DNA of 64,000 nt from Bacteroidales bacterium (lineage in GTDB: Bacteria > Bacteroidota > Bacteroidia > Bacteroidales > Muribaculaceae), in NCBI GenBank assembly GCA_029007645.1, contig JAQXIE010000024.1:1-64000 (forward strand), given 5' to 3'. Made by a program: the position numbers and the translations under genes. The notes under the pieces were generated by a model. The model made no database searches. It worked only from the letters and a program-made list of their open reading frames with translations, and was not told where the DNA came from. Shown here piece by piece: positions 37,309 through 47,250 of this stretch. The first letter of the stretch is position 1. Each line of letters begins with the position of its first letter.

Positions 37309-39012
37309 ATGAACGAAAAACCTATCATCTACCAGCTCTTCCCGCGCATCATGACCAACATGAATGCTCAGTGCGAGCCATGGGGAACCTACGAGAAAAA
37401 TGGTAGTGGCAAATTCAATGACTATTCCGGCAAACTGCTGAAGTCAATCAAAGCCCTCGGTGTGACCCATGTATGGTACACCGGCGTGATAGAAATGGCC
37501 ACCAAAACTGAGTTTCCCGGAATCCCGGCCGATAATCCCAATATTGTGAAAGGGGAGGCCGGTTCGCCTTACGCCATCAAGGACTATTACGATGTGGCGC
37601 CGGCCCTGGCCGAAGTGACCGAGAACCGTATGGCCGAATTCGAGGCATTGGTGGATCGTTCACATGATGCCGGCCTTAAGGTGCTGATCGATTTTGTCCC
37701 CAACCATACGGCCCGTGTCTATCATTCCGACGTGGCTCCCGAAGGCATCGAGGATTTCGGAGCAAACGACAACACCGGCATGTTTTTCACGCCCAACAAC
37801 AACTATTATTACTGTACCAACCAGCAGTTCTGTCCCGATTTCGATCTCGGAGCCGAGGGTGACACCCCGTATGTGGAGTTTCCCGCCAAGGCCACAGGCA
37901 ATGACTGCTTCACGGCCTTCTGCACGCGCAACGACTGGTACGAGACCGTAAAGCTGAACTATGGCCTTGACCCCTGGAACGGTCTGGGTCATTACGATCC
38001 TATCCCCGACACATGGAATCGGATGCTGCATATCCTGCGTTTCTGGGCATCGAAGGGTATTGACGGTTTCCGATGCGATATGGTGTTCATGGTGCCTCTG
38101 GATTTCTGGCATTGGGCCATCCCTCAGGTCAAGGCCGATTTTCCCGATATTATTTTCATAGGAGAAATCTACGATGTGGCGCAGTACCGTGCATTCCTGC
38201 AGTGGGGAGGATTCGATTACCTGTACGACAAGGTGAATCTTTATGACACGCTTGTGGGCATAGAGCGCAGGCATCTGTCGGCGGCGCAGCTCACATCCTG
38301 CTGGCAGACCGTCGACGGCATCGGCGACCGGATGCTGAACTTCCTTGAGAATCATGACGAAGTGCGTTTCGGTTCCAAGGCCTTTGCCGGCGATCCGTCG
38401 CGCGTTGTGCCTCATCTGGTGTGCAGCGCCATGATGTCAAAAGGGCCCTTCATGATTTACTACGGTCAGGAACTCGGCGAATCCGCCAAGGACAATGAGG
38501 GTTTCGCCGGCGACAATGACAGGTCGACCATCTTCGATTACTGGAGCTACGATACCATGCGCAGATGGTACAACAACGGACTTTGCACAACTTCCCGCCT
38601 TACGGCGCACGAAAAGTGGCTGCGGTCGCTCTATAAGAATGTTCTGACATACTGCAACAAATGCAAGGCGGTACGCGAAGGCAACTTTTTCGACCTGATG
38701 TATGTCAATCTGAAGAATCCGGGATTCAATCCCCACAGTATGTTCGCTTTTGTACGGTACAGCGACACTGATGCCGTGCTGTTCCTGCTGAATTTCGGCG
38801 ACTTCGCCGGACGTGTCGATGTCAATGTGCCCGACCTGTGTTACGATATGGCCAATATCGCCGAGGGAACTTACAATTGCAAGGATGTCCTGTGGGGACT
38901 GCAGCGCGTATGGAACATGCGCCGCGGTGAATCGGTCGCGCTCGAAATCAACGCGCACGATGCGCTGATATTGCCGCTCAAGGTCAATAAGAAAGATTCG
39001 AAGTCAAAATAA
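37309..39012 (+). CDS. GH13 alpha-amylase family protein
   Basis: 'GLKVLIDFVPNHTARVYHSD', 'GIDGFRCDMVFMVPLDFW', 'FLENHDEVRF'. Confidence 0.9.
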   Translation: MNEKPIIYQLFPRIMTNMNAQCEPWGTYEKNGSGKFNDYSGKLLKSIKALGVTHVWYTGVIEMATKTEFPGIPADNPNIVKGEAGSPYAIKDYYDVAPALAEVTENRMAEFEALVDRSHDAGLKVLIDFVPNHTARVYHSDVAPEGIEDFGANDNTGMFFTPNNNYYYCTNQQFCPDFDLGAEGDTPYVEFPAKATGNDCFTAFCTRNDWYETVKLNYGLDPWNGLGHYDPIPDTWNRMLHILRFWASKGIDGFRCDMVFMVPLDFWHWAIPQVKADFPDIIFIGEIYDVAQYRAFLQWGGFDYLYDKVNLYDTLVGIERRHLSAAQLTSCWQTVDGIGDRMLNFLENHDEVRFGSKAFAGDPSRVVPHLVCSAMMSKGPFMIYYGQELGESAKDNEGFAGDNDRSTIFDYWSYDTMRRWYNNGLCTTSRLTAHEKWLRSLYKNVLTYCNKCKAVREGNFFDLMYVNLKNPGFNPHSMFAFVRYSDTDAVLFLLNFGDFAGRVDVNVPDLCYDMANIAEGTYNCKDVLWGLQRVWNMRRGESVALEINAHDALILPLKVNKKDSKSK

Positions 39013-39044
39013 TTTGCATTAGTGACCGAGAATCCGTAATTTTG
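39013..39044 (+). promoter_or_regulatory. Predicted promoter of prs
   Basis: TTTG(39013-39016)-N20-TAATTTTG(39037-39044). Confidence 0.65.
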
Positions 39045-39096
39045 CATTGTCTAACTCTGTGGGACTATAACAAGGATCAAATCCAATAAAGATACA

Positions 39097-40041
39097 ATGA
39101 GCAATACTCTTCCGCCGATTAAGGTGTTTGCAGGTACGGCGTCCAGATATCTGGGTGAGAGCATCTGCAAGGAACTCGGGATTGAATTAGGCAAGATGAA
39201 CCGCGAGCGATTTGCCGACGGTGAATTTGAAGTATCCTTCGAGGAGTCGATTCGTGGGGCCGAGGTGTACCTGGTACAGTCCACGTTCCCCAACAGCGAC
39301 AACCTGATGGAACTTCTGTTGATGATCGATGCGGCCAAACGCGCATCGGCGGCGTCGGTGAATGCCGTTGTGCCTTACTTCGGCTGGGCACGTCAGGACC
39401 GCAAGGACAAGCCGCGTGTTTCCATCGCTGCCAAGCTGGTTGCCGATCTGATGAGCACCGCCGGTATCAACCGACTTGTTACGATGGACCTCCACGCCGA
39501 CCAGATCCAGGGTTTCTTCAACGTACCTGTCGACCATCTCTATGCGTCTTCAATCTTTATCCCCTACATCGAGAGTCTGCACCTCAAGGATATGGTGATC
39601 GCATCGCCCGACGTCGGCGGTGCCAAGCGTGCCAACTCCTATGCCAAGTATTTCGATGTGCCTCTGGTGCTGTGCCACAAAACCCGCGCCAAAGCCAACG
39701 TTGTTGAGAAAATGACCGTGATCGGCGATGTCAAGGACAAGAATGTCGTGCTCATTGACGATATCGTGGACACCGCCGGTACGATCACCAAAGCGGCCGA
39801 CCTGTTGCTAAACTACGGCGCCACCTCCGTACGTGCCCTTTGCAGCCACGCCGTCATGTCCGACCCCGCTACAGAGCGTGTCAAGAACTGCGGAATTTCG
39901 GAGATTATCTTCACGGATTCGATCCCTTATATCAGGGAGAATGACAAGGCCACGATTCTGCCCGTCGCCAAACTGTTTGCCGACACTATCCGCAGAATCC
40001 ACAACAATCAGTCGATTTCCTCGCAATATCTTTTGAAATAA
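39097..40041 (+). CDS. prs: Ribose-phosphate pyrophosphokinase
   Basis: 'KVFAGTASRYLGESICKELGIELG', 'VVPYFGWARQDRKDKPR', 'VLIDDIVDTAGTITKAA'. Confidence 0.95.
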   Translation: MSNTLPPIKVFAGTASRYLGESICKELGIELGKMNRERFADGEFEVSFEESIRGAEVYLVQSTFPNSDNLMELLLMIDAAKRASAASVNAVVPYFGWARQDRKDKPRVSIAAKLVADLMSTAGINRLVTMDLHADQIQGFFNVPVDHLYASSIFIPYIESLHLKDMVIASPDVGGAKRANSYAKYFDVPLVLCHKTRAKANVVEKMTVIGDVKDKNVVLIDDIVDTAGTITKAADLLLNYGATSVRALCSHAVMSDPATERVKNCGISEIIFTDSIPYIRENDKATILPVAKLFADTIRRIHNNQSISSQYLLK

Positions 40042-40048
40042 ATGATAT

Positions 40049-40076
40049 CGCCGGGCATCCTTGCGGATACCCGGCG
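40049..40076 (+). terminator. Hairpin after prs (possible terminator, no T-run)
   Basis: cgccgggcatcc-ttgc-ggatacccggcg, one mismatch. Confidence 0.45.
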
Positions 40077-40117
40077 AACTACTGAACTACACTTAACTTA
40101 ATTAAAAATCTTATATT

Positions 40118-41155
40118 ATGAGCAAACCCTATGTAGTGGGTATTGACATAGGAGGTACCAACACTGTGTTCGGTATCGTTAACGCCCGCGGCCAGGTAGT
40201 GGCCAGTGATTCTGTAAAGACTCTGAAACACAGCAATTTCGAAGATTATATAGCAGATGTGCACGAAGGCTTGTCACGCTTGATCAAAGCTAACGAGCTG
40301 GAAGGCCAGATTCAAGGTATAGGCATCGGTGCTCCCAATGCCAACTATTACACCGGCGAAATCCAGAATCCGCCGAACCTGCCCTGGGGCAATGTAATTC
40401 CCTTGGCCGAGACCGTCAGCAAAGCATTCGACGGAATCCCCGTAGCGATCACCAACGACGCCAATGCAGCCGCTCTGGGCGAGATGACCTACGGCGCAGC
40501 CCGCGGTATGAAGGATTTCATCATGATCACCCTCGGCACAGGTGTCGGTTCCGGTATCGTGATCAACGGCCAGCTGGTTTACGGTCATGACGGTTTTGCC
40601 GGCGAGCTGGGTCACGTCACCATGAAACGCCATAACGGCCGCGTATGCGGCTGCGGTCGTACCGGTTGCCTCGAAGCCTATTGCTCCGCTACCGGTGTGG
40701 CTCGTACAGCACGCGAATTCCTCGAAATCCGTCAGGAGCCCTCGCTGCTCAACAACCTCGACATCGACGCCATCACGTCCAAGGACGTTTATGACGCCGC
40801 TATGGCCGGCGATAAGCTCGCAAAGGAGATATTCAACTACACGGGCACTATCCTCGGTGAGGCTCTCGCTGACTTTGTCACTTTCTCGAGCCCCCAGGCC
40901 ATCATCCTCTTCGGCGGTCTCGCCAAGAGCGGCGACCTGCTCATGAATCCCGTCAAGGAGTCGTTCAACAAGAATATCTTCCACGCCTTCAAAGGCAAGT
41001 GCAAGATCATGATCTCCGAACTCAAGGAGAGCGACGCCGCAGTCCTCGGCGCTTCCGCACTCGGCTGGGAAGCCAAATATCATTATGAAGCTCCCGTCGC
41101 AGCTGCCGCTGCCGATCCCTCAACTACCGCCATTCCCGTCGAACCCGAGAAATAA
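40118..41155 (+). CDS. ROK family kinase (glucokinase-like)
   Basis: 'VGIDIGGTNTVFGIVNARG', 'CGCGRTGCLEAYCS'. Confidence 0.92.
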   Translation: MSKPYVVGIDIGGTNTVFGIVNARGQVVASDSVKTLKHSNFEDYIADVHEGLSRLIKANELEGQIQGIGIGAPNANYYTGEIQNPPNLPWGNVIPLAETVSKAFDGIPVAITNDANAAALGEMTYGAARGMKDFIMITLGTGVGSGIVINGQLVYGHDGFAGELGHVTMKRHNGRVCGCGRTGCLEAYCSATGVARTAREFLEIRQEPSLLNNLDIDAITSKDVYDAAMAGDKLAKEIFNYTGTILGEALADFVTFSSPQAIILFGGLAKSGDLLMNPVKESFNKNIFHAFKGKCKIMISELKESDAAVLGASALGWEAKYHYEAPVAAAAADPSTTAIPVEPEK

Positions 41156-41184
41156 ATTCCGGTCCGATACAACTAAATATTAAG

Positions 41185-41224
41185 ACAAGAGACTTGCTGC
41201 AGAACAGCAAGTCTCTTGTTTTTG
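41185..41224 (+). terminator. Rho-independent terminator after ROK kinase
   Basis: Perfect 15-bp stem acaagagacttgctg-cagaa-cagcaagtctcttgt followed by tttt. Confidence 0.85.
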
Positions 41225-41242
41225 CGGTTCATTACGCCGTTA

Positions 41243-41274
41243 TTTGGTTTACTAAACTTTATTCATTAATTTTG
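41243..41274 (+). promoter_or_regulatory. Predicted promoter of waaA and the LPS core cluster
   Basis: TTTG(41243-41246)-N20-TAATTTTG(41267-41274). Confidence 0.65.
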
Positions 41275-41350
41275 TGGGACTAAGCGAAAGCGAAACAAAT
41301 AACCTAAGGCCACAGAATAGCGAACCCAGATAAATACAATTGACAGCCAG

Positions 41351-42622
41351 ATGCCAGTGCAGTATATATATAGTCTGACCATATCCGTTGTCAGGTCGCT
41401 GTTCAAATTCATGAATCGCTCGGGAATCAGGCGCGCTCTGATGCGGAGCGACAGCAAGTTTTCGCGTTTTGTCGAATTGCAGGACAATGCCATGGATGCC
41501 GTCCTTGCCGCAGGCCCATTCCCTGAGGATACCGTCTGGATCCATTGCGCATCGCTCGGTGAGTACAGAGTCGCGTCTCCCATATTGCGTTCATTGAAGC
41601 AGAAAGGCTACAATACGCTGCTGACTCTCTTCTCACCCTCGGCTTACGATGTCTTGATCAAGGAATCGTCGGAAAACAGAATTGCCGACCATATTTTCCT
41701 GTTGCCCCTCGATACCCGCAAAAATGCCAGAAAATTCATAAACGGAGTCCGTCCCCATTCCGCTATATTCATTATCTCGGAAATCTGGCCCAATTATGTC
41801 AGGACCCTTAAGGAAGCCGGTATCCCCGCATATCTGACTTCCGCGCTGATCCATGGCCAGAGCGCCGTGACCAAATGGTATGGAGGCATATTCCGACAGA
41901 CATATAAGTCCTACAATAAAGTCCTGGTGCTCGACAAGTTGTCGGCCGCACGACTGCGTGATATCGGTGTGACCAATGTCGAGGTGTCGGGCGATCCGCT
42001 GTTCGACAATGCCCGCAAGACTGCCGAATTGCCCTATGAGAATCCGATCCTCGCACAGTTCTGCATGAGCAGACATGTGCTTGTGGGCGGAAGCATCAGC
42101 GATGTCAACGACCTTCAGCTATTCGCTTATGTGGTCAATCAGTTTCCCGATGACCGGTTCGTAATTGTACCTCATGACATACGCAAAGATGTGATCGACA
42201 GGATCCGCAAGGCAGTACGGGGGCGCTGCGCTCTATATACCGAATGTGACGAGTTGTCCGATCTTGAGGGAGTGCAGGTGCTGATTATCGATTACGTCGG
42301 TGATTTGTCCAAGCTCTACAGATACTGCGCCTACGCTTATGTCGGGGGCGGTTTCACTCCCTTGCTGCACAGCGTTATCGAACCGGCCGTATATGGACTT
42401 CCCGTATCGTTCGGACCGAAAATACATCGTAAGAACACTCCGCTTGAAATGATCAATCTCGGTATCGGTGAAATGGTGTCGTCGGGCCCCGATTTGTCAG
42501 AATGGTACGGAGATTTGCGCGGCAATCCGGTCAAATGCGAGAAAATCAACGCCACAGCTCTCAATTATATAAAAGAAAATTGCGGCGCGACTTCGGGGAT
42601 TGTGGATAAATTGGGATATTGA
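41351..42622 (+). CDS. waaA: 3-deoxy-D-manno-octulosonic acid transferase
   Basis: 'WIHCASLGEYRVASPILRSLKQKGYNTLLTLFSPSAYDVL', 'AYVGGGFTPLLHSVIEPAVYGLPVSFGPK'. Confidence 0.92.
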   Translation: MPVQYIYSLTISVVRSLFKFMNRSGIRRALMRSDSKFSRFVELQDNAMDAVLAAGPFPEDTVWIHCASLGEYRVASPILRSLKQKGYNTLLTLFSPSAYDVLIKESSENRIADHIFLLPLDTRKNARKFINGVRPHSAIFIISEIWPNYVRTLKEAGIPAYLTSALIHGQSAVTKWYGGIFRQTYKSYNKVLVLDKLSAARLRDIGVTNVEVSGDPLFDNARKTAELPYENPILAQFCMSRHVLVGGSISDVNDLQLFAYVVNQFPDDRFVIVPHDIRKDVIDRIRKAVRGRCALYTECDELSDLEGVQVLIIDYVGDLSKLYRYCAYAYVGGGFTPLLHSVIEPAVYGLPVSFGPKIHRKNTPLEMINLGIGEMVSSGPDLSEWYGDLRGNPVKCEKINATALNYIKENCGATSGIVDKLGY

Positions 42623-42675
42623 GTGCGTCAAACCTAACACTTCATAAGTAAACACAAAGAAAAGTAAATACGGAA

Positions 42676-43410
42676 ATGAAAATAATCTGCGTAATTCCTG
42701 CCCGTCGCGAGTCGACCCGCTTCTTCAACAAGCCGATGGCCGAAATCCTGGGCAAGCCCATGGTGCAATGGGTATATGAGCATTGCAAGGAAGTGCCTGA
42801 ATTCAGCGCTGTCTATGTGGCCACGGACAGCGAGGAAATCAAGGAGCGTTGCGAGTCGTTCGGTGCTGAGGTCGTGATGACCTCCAGCGATCATGACACT
42901 GCGACCGAAAGACTGTATGAGGTTTCTACCAAGATCGATGCCGATCTGTATGTGATGGTCAATGGCGACGAACCCTTGTTGACCCGCGAGGCCATCGTGA
43001 GATGCATCCCGTCGGAAATCGAGGAGGGGAGTCTCTATGTGTCCAATCTCATGACCGACTTCAGCAATCCCGTCGAGGTGGTCGATGCCACGAATCTCAA
43101 GATCGTTACCGATGCTCACGATCGTTGCCTGTTCATATCCCGAAGCCCGATCCCATATCCCAAGGGCAACATGGATTATGTCTATCATAAATTCGTAGGT
43201 GTCGGGGCGTTCAACCGCAAGGCTCTCGATTTTTATCACAATACACCCCGTGGTCCCATCGAGAAGATCGAGGAGAACGACTCGTTCAGATTCATTGAGA
43301 ACAACGTGCCCATTTATTACTACAACTGCCATTGCAAGTCCCTCTCGGTCGATAATCGCAAAGATATCGCCGGTGTTGAGGAGTACATGCGCAAGATGGC
43401 TGAAAACTGA
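42676..43410 (+). CDS. KdsB-like sugar-acid cytidylyltransferase, second paralog in the window
   Basis: 'IICVIPARRESTRFFNKPMAEILGKPMVQWVYEHC', 'HDTATERLYEV', 'MVNGDEPLLT', 'KFVGVGAFNRKALDFY'. Confidence 0.85.
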   Translation: MKIICVIPARRESTRFFNKPMAEILGKPMVQWVYEHCKEVPEFSAVYVATDSEEIKERCESFGAEVVMTSSDHDTATERLYEVSTKIDADLYVMVNGDEPLLTREAIVRCIPSEIEEGSLYVSNLMTDFSNPVEVVDATNLKIVTDAHDRCLFISRSPIPYPKGNMDYVYHKFVGVGAFNRKALDFYHNTPRGPIEKIEENDSFRFIENNVPIYYYNCHCKSLSVDNRKDIAGVEEYMRKMAEN

Positions 43411-43412
43411 TT

Positions 43413-44420
43413 GTGAGCACCCGGACGGATAGAAATTCCCTGAAAAAAGGGTTGAGACGCGCATGGTTCTATGTGTCTAACTTCGCCACATATTACATGC
43501 CGCGACCCGTCTTGCGTTTTTTCTTCCGTATCCGCACAGCTTCACTGAGCCACAGCCAGAAGGAGATGGCCCGGAAACGCGCGGAGTATTATTGCCGGCT
43601 TGAGCATCCTCTGCGGGGCGATCTCTCAGAATCGGTCGCGGTCCGCGATTATAAATATCCCTTCAAGGCCAAAAAGAAGTTTGCCACTTATTTCTTCGAT
43701 CTTTACCGAAGTGTCTCCTTGTTCGGTTCCGACCATCGGTTCCGCTACCGCTTCGGTGATATTGAAGAAGCCGTCGATCCCACGGAAATCGTCAAGGCCC
43801 GTTGGATCGCTCCGTCCGGCCAACTTCCCGCGGGAGTAATCATGAAATTGAATCGCGTGCGGCATTTCGCTTTCGTAAAGGATCCCTACGCCTTCGCGCA
43901 AAAGGATGATGTGATCTTCTTCCGCAATGTGGCTCAGAAACAGCAGCCTGCAAGGATGTTGTTGCTGCACAAATACTTCGGGCATCCGATGTGCGACTTA
44001 GGCCGGATTAACGATGACGACGACGGATTCCAGATGTATCGCCGAGACTTTGTGCCCATTGACAGGCAGCTGAAGCATAAATTCATAATCTGTGCCGAGG
44101 GCAACGATGTGGCGACTAACCTGAAATGGGTAATGTCGTCCAATTCCATCGCTGTCATGCCCGAACCGACGATGGAAAGCTGGTTCATGGAGGGTAAACT
44201 GATTCCGGATTATCATTATATCTGTGTAAAACCGGATTTTAGCGATTTGATAGAGAAAACCTCATATTATGCCGCGCACCCTGAGGAAGCTGAGCGGATT
44301 GTAAGACAAGCGCATGAGTGGGTGTCGCAGTTCCGCAACGGCGCGCTCGAGGATTATACCGCATGGCTCGTGCTCGACAGATATTTCAGCAACATAACAT
44401 TCAGCAATGATGGAATCTAA
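43413..44420 (+). CDS. LPS glycosyltransferase, GT90/CAP10-like
   Basis: 'KHKFIICAEGNDVATNLKWVMSSNSIAVMPEPTMESWFMEGKLIPDYHYICVKPDFSDLIEK'. Confidence 0.85.
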   Translation: MSTRTDRNSLKKGLRRAWFYVSNFATYYMPRPVLRFFFRIRTASLSHSQKEMARKRAEYYCRLEHPLRGDLSESVAVRDYKYPFKAKKKFATYFFDLYRSVSLFGSDHRFRYRFGDIEEAVDPTEIVKARWIAPSGQLPAGVIMKLNRVRHFAFVKDPYAFAQKDDVIFFRNVAQKQQPARMLLLHKYFGHPMCDLGRINDDDDGFQMYRRDFVPIDRQLKHKFIICAEGNDVATNLKWVMSSNSIAVMPEPTMESWFMEGKLIPDYHYICVKPDFSDLIEKTSYYAAHPEEAERIVRQAHEWVSQFRNGALEDYTAWLVLDRYFSNITFSNDGI

Positions 44421-45438
44421 AGAAGCAAAAAGGACCAGCATGCTGGCTATAAGGCTGTCGGCTCTGGGTGATGTGGCCATGACTGTCCCGGCGCTTTATT
44501 CATTCGCCAGGCAGAATCCAAATGTCGACGTCACGGTGCTGACCACTCCGTTCTTTGCCCGGCTGTTTATTGACGCTCCCGCCAATATCAGCGTGATGCC
44601 TGTAGATCTGAAGAAGGATTACCATGGTTTCGCTGGATTATGCCGTTTGGCACGGCGGCTCCGAAAGATGAATTTTGATTATGTAGCCGATCTGCACGAT
44701 GTGCTCCGCTCACGGTTTATCGGCCTATGGCTTGCCTTGACGGGCAGCAAATTGGCAACCGTCGACAAGAATCGCCGCGAACGCCGCCGGTTGCTCAGCC
44801 ACAAGGCTACGGAGAGCCGCAGATTTACCGACAGGTATTGCGACGTGTTCCGCGCTCTCGGATTCAATGTCAATCTCGATTTCAAAACGATATTCGAGCA
44901 AAAATTACCCTCCTGTCCGTTGACCTTACCCGACAAGTCAATCGGCATTGCTCCGTTTGCCAGATATGTAAATAAGGCATATCCTGTCGATATGGTCAAG
45001 CAATTGGTGGAAATGCTCACCGACCGCGGATATCACATTTATCTTTTCGGCGGCGGGAAGGAAGAGAAGAAGGCTCTGGCAGAGGTTGCTGCCGGCAATC
45101 CCAAGGTGATGTCCCTGGCCGGCGTTTATCCTCTGGAAGATGAACTGGCGGTGATGGCGCGGTTGGATCTGATGATATCGATGGATTCCGCCAATCAGCA
45201 CCTGGCGTCGCTTGTCGGAACCAAAGTGTTGTCGATATGGGGCAGCACGACTCCGGCATGTGGTTTTATGGGGTACAACCAGCCTTCGGCCAGTGCCTGT
45301 GTGGCAGGTCTGAATTGCCAGCCTTGCACTATTGCCGGAAGCAACGAATGTCCCGCGGGAACCAACTATGAATGCCTTCGCGCTCTGCATCCGGAGATTA
45401 TTGTCAAAAAGGCCGTTAAACTGCTTGGTGATGAGTAA
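44407..45438 (+). CDS. Glycosyltransferase family 9 (heptosyltransferase-like)
   Basis: 'IRLSALGDVAMTVPALYSFARQNP', 'SMDSANQHLASLVGTKVLSIWGSTTPACGFMGY'. Confidence 0.9.
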   Translation: MMESKEAKRTSMLAIRLSALGDVAMTVPALYSFARQNPNVDVTVLTTPFFARLFIDAPANISVMPVDLKKDYHGFAGLCRLARRLRKMNFDYVADLHDVLRSRFIGLWLALTGSKLATVDKNRRERRRLLSHKATESRRFTDRYCDVFRALGFNVNLDFKTIFEQKLPSCPLTLPDKSIGIAPFARYVNKAYPVDMVKQLVEMLTDRGYHIYLFGGGKEEKKALAEVAAGNPKVMSLAGVYPLEDELAVMARLDLMISMDSANQHLASLVGTKVLSIWGSTTPACGFMGYNQPSASACVAGLNCQPCTIAGSNECPAGTNYECLRALHPEIIVKKAVKLLGDE

Positions 45439-46417
45439 GCTGGTCGACAGGATCAAATCCCAGGTGAATTATTGGTTCTTCAGGGAGTATCGTTTCCGCA
45501 GAATCGTCCGCCGTCATCTTGATCGCTTCTATAATGACACCGATCCGGAACCGCCTGCTCGAAAGACCATAGTATATATGGCCGACGGTCGCCGTCTGCA
45601 CGGAGGCCTTGCCGACAGGCTGCGCGGTATCGTGTCCGCTTACAGTATCTGCAAGGATCAGGACTGGCAGTTCCGCATCAATTTTACCAGCCCTTTCAGA
45701 CTCGAACGATATCTTGTACCGGCCTCCTACGACTGGCTTCTTAAAGTTGGAGAACTCTCGTTCAACCGGAAATGGAGTCATGCCGTGTTTCAGGACACAC
45801 GCGGAGATGTGGGCGAGCGCGAGAAACGTTGGCAGCGCAAGACTGCCTTGAAACAGTTTGCATTGCCTTTCCGCCAGATTCATGTCTATACGGCTTTTTA
45901 TCACGCCGAGGATCAATTCGGTCAACTCTTCAATGAGTTGTTTAAACCTGCTCCCGATTTGCAGAATGCTCTTGATGAAGTCGTCGAGAGATGCGGCGCT
46001 GACTATATCTCTGTCACCACGCGCTTTTGCGAGTTGCTGGGCGATTTCAAGGAGCCGGTGCGCGGCCGCGAGGTGTTGCCGGCCGACGATGCCGAACGCC
46101 AGATCGAGTCCCTTCTGGCTGAAATCCAACGTCTGCATGACCAGAAACAAGTCAGGATTCTGGTCACTTCCGATTCCAGAAAGTTCCTCGAAAGGGTTAA
46201 GAACCTTGACTATTGCGTTGTGATTCCCGGTGAAATCTCGCATATCGACAACGGAGAGCCCAATGACGATGCCGACTTCAAGACATTCCTGGATTTCATG
46301 GCCATTTCCAAAGCCTCGGAATCTTATTTTCTGCTCGGTCCGGGAATGTATAATGGAAATTTTGCGAAACGAGCATCGGCTGCAGGCCGCCATCCATACA
46401 TTATCAAGAAGTTATGA
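45431..46417 (+). CDS. Putative glycosyltransferase with fucosyltransferase/NodZ-like 'GGLADRLRGI' motif
   Basis: Inside LPS GT cluster; 'YMADGRRLHGGLADRLRGIVSAYSICKD'; likely start MSKLVDRIKSQ at 45431 (ORF extends to 45332). Confidence 0.55.
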   Translation: MSKLVDRIKSQVNYWFFREYRFRRIVRRHLDRFYNDTDPEPPARKTIVYMADGRRLHGGLADRLRGIVSAYSICKDQDWQFRINFTSPFRLERYLVPASYDWLLKVGELSFNRKWSHAVFQDTRGDVGEREKRWQRKTALKQFALPFRQIHVYTAFYHAEDQFGQLFNELFKPAPDLQNALDEVVERCGADYISVTTRFCELLGDFKEPVRGREVLPADDAERQIESLLAEIQRLHDQKQVRILVTSDSRKFLERVKNLDYCVVIPGEISHIDNGEPNDDADFKTFLDFMAISKASESYFLLGPGMYNGNFAKRASAAGRHPYIIKKL

Positions 46418-47250
46418 GCAAGTTAGGTCGCAAAGCGTATTATTGGCTACGGGCCCTGACAAAACGCATGCCCGCGCCTTCCGGCGAAGTTGCTGTGGAT
46501 GTAGTAATCCCGGTCGTGGCCAAAGATCTGAAAATCCTGCCGCTGTCGCTCCAGGCTTTACGCCGGAATGTAAATCACAATATTGCCGGCATATATATCG
46601 TAGCCAACGGCGAAGACGGGATAGTTCCGGAATTCTGCCGTGAAAATGGCGTAACCTTTGTCGAGGAAAGGTCGGTGCTGGGTTACGGCCCCAATGATAT
46701 CAATCTCCTGATTGGAAGCGAAAAGCGTGACCGTAGCGGATGGCTCTTTCAGCAGTTGCTCAAACTGTCGGGCGCCATAGGACAGTCCGATTATTTCATA
46801 ACCATCGACGCCGATCATATATTGCTCCGCCCGCACACGTTCGTGACACGCGACGACAAGAGCGTTTTCTATCAGAGCTGCGAACATCATCAGCCTTATT
46901 TCGACAACATGAAGCGCCTGGTTGGCCGGAATCCCGACTGCCGACTCAGCTATGTGTCCCATAAGATGGTTTTCAACCGTGATAATCTGAAATCGCTCCG
47001 GGAGGAGATAGAACGGAAAAATCCCGGCAAGACATGGGACCGCGCCATAATCGACAGTGTAGACCGAAACCAGGTGTCCGGTTTCTCGGAGTTCGAACTC
47101 TATGGCAATTTTACCGACAAGTCGCGGAAAATCCTGCTGCCAACTCTGAATCATCACCTCAGCTATGCGTCATTGGGAACTCTCAACGATATGACGGCTC
47201 GATACGGAGGCATGTATCGCAGCATAACTTTCCCGGATTATAAATCATGA
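46414..47250 (+). CDS. DUF6492-like putative glycosyltransferase
   Basis: 'VDVVIPVVAKDLKILPLSLQALRRNV', 'DYFITIDADHILLRPHTFV'; ATGA overlaps on both sides. Confidence 0.65.
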   Translation: MSKLGRKAYYWLRALTKRMPAPSGEVAVDVVIPVVAKDLKILPLSLQALRRNVNHNIAGIYIVANGEDGIVPEFCRENGVTFVEERSVLGYGPNDINLLIGSEKRDRSGWLFQQLLKLSGAIGQSDYFITIDADHILLRPHTFVTRDDKSVFYQSCEHHQPYFDNMKRLVGRNPDCRLSYVSHKMVFNRDNLKSLREEIERKNPGKTWDRAIIDSVDRNQVSGFSEFELYGNFTDKSRKILLPTLNHHLSYASLGTLNDMTARYGGMYRSITFPDYKS

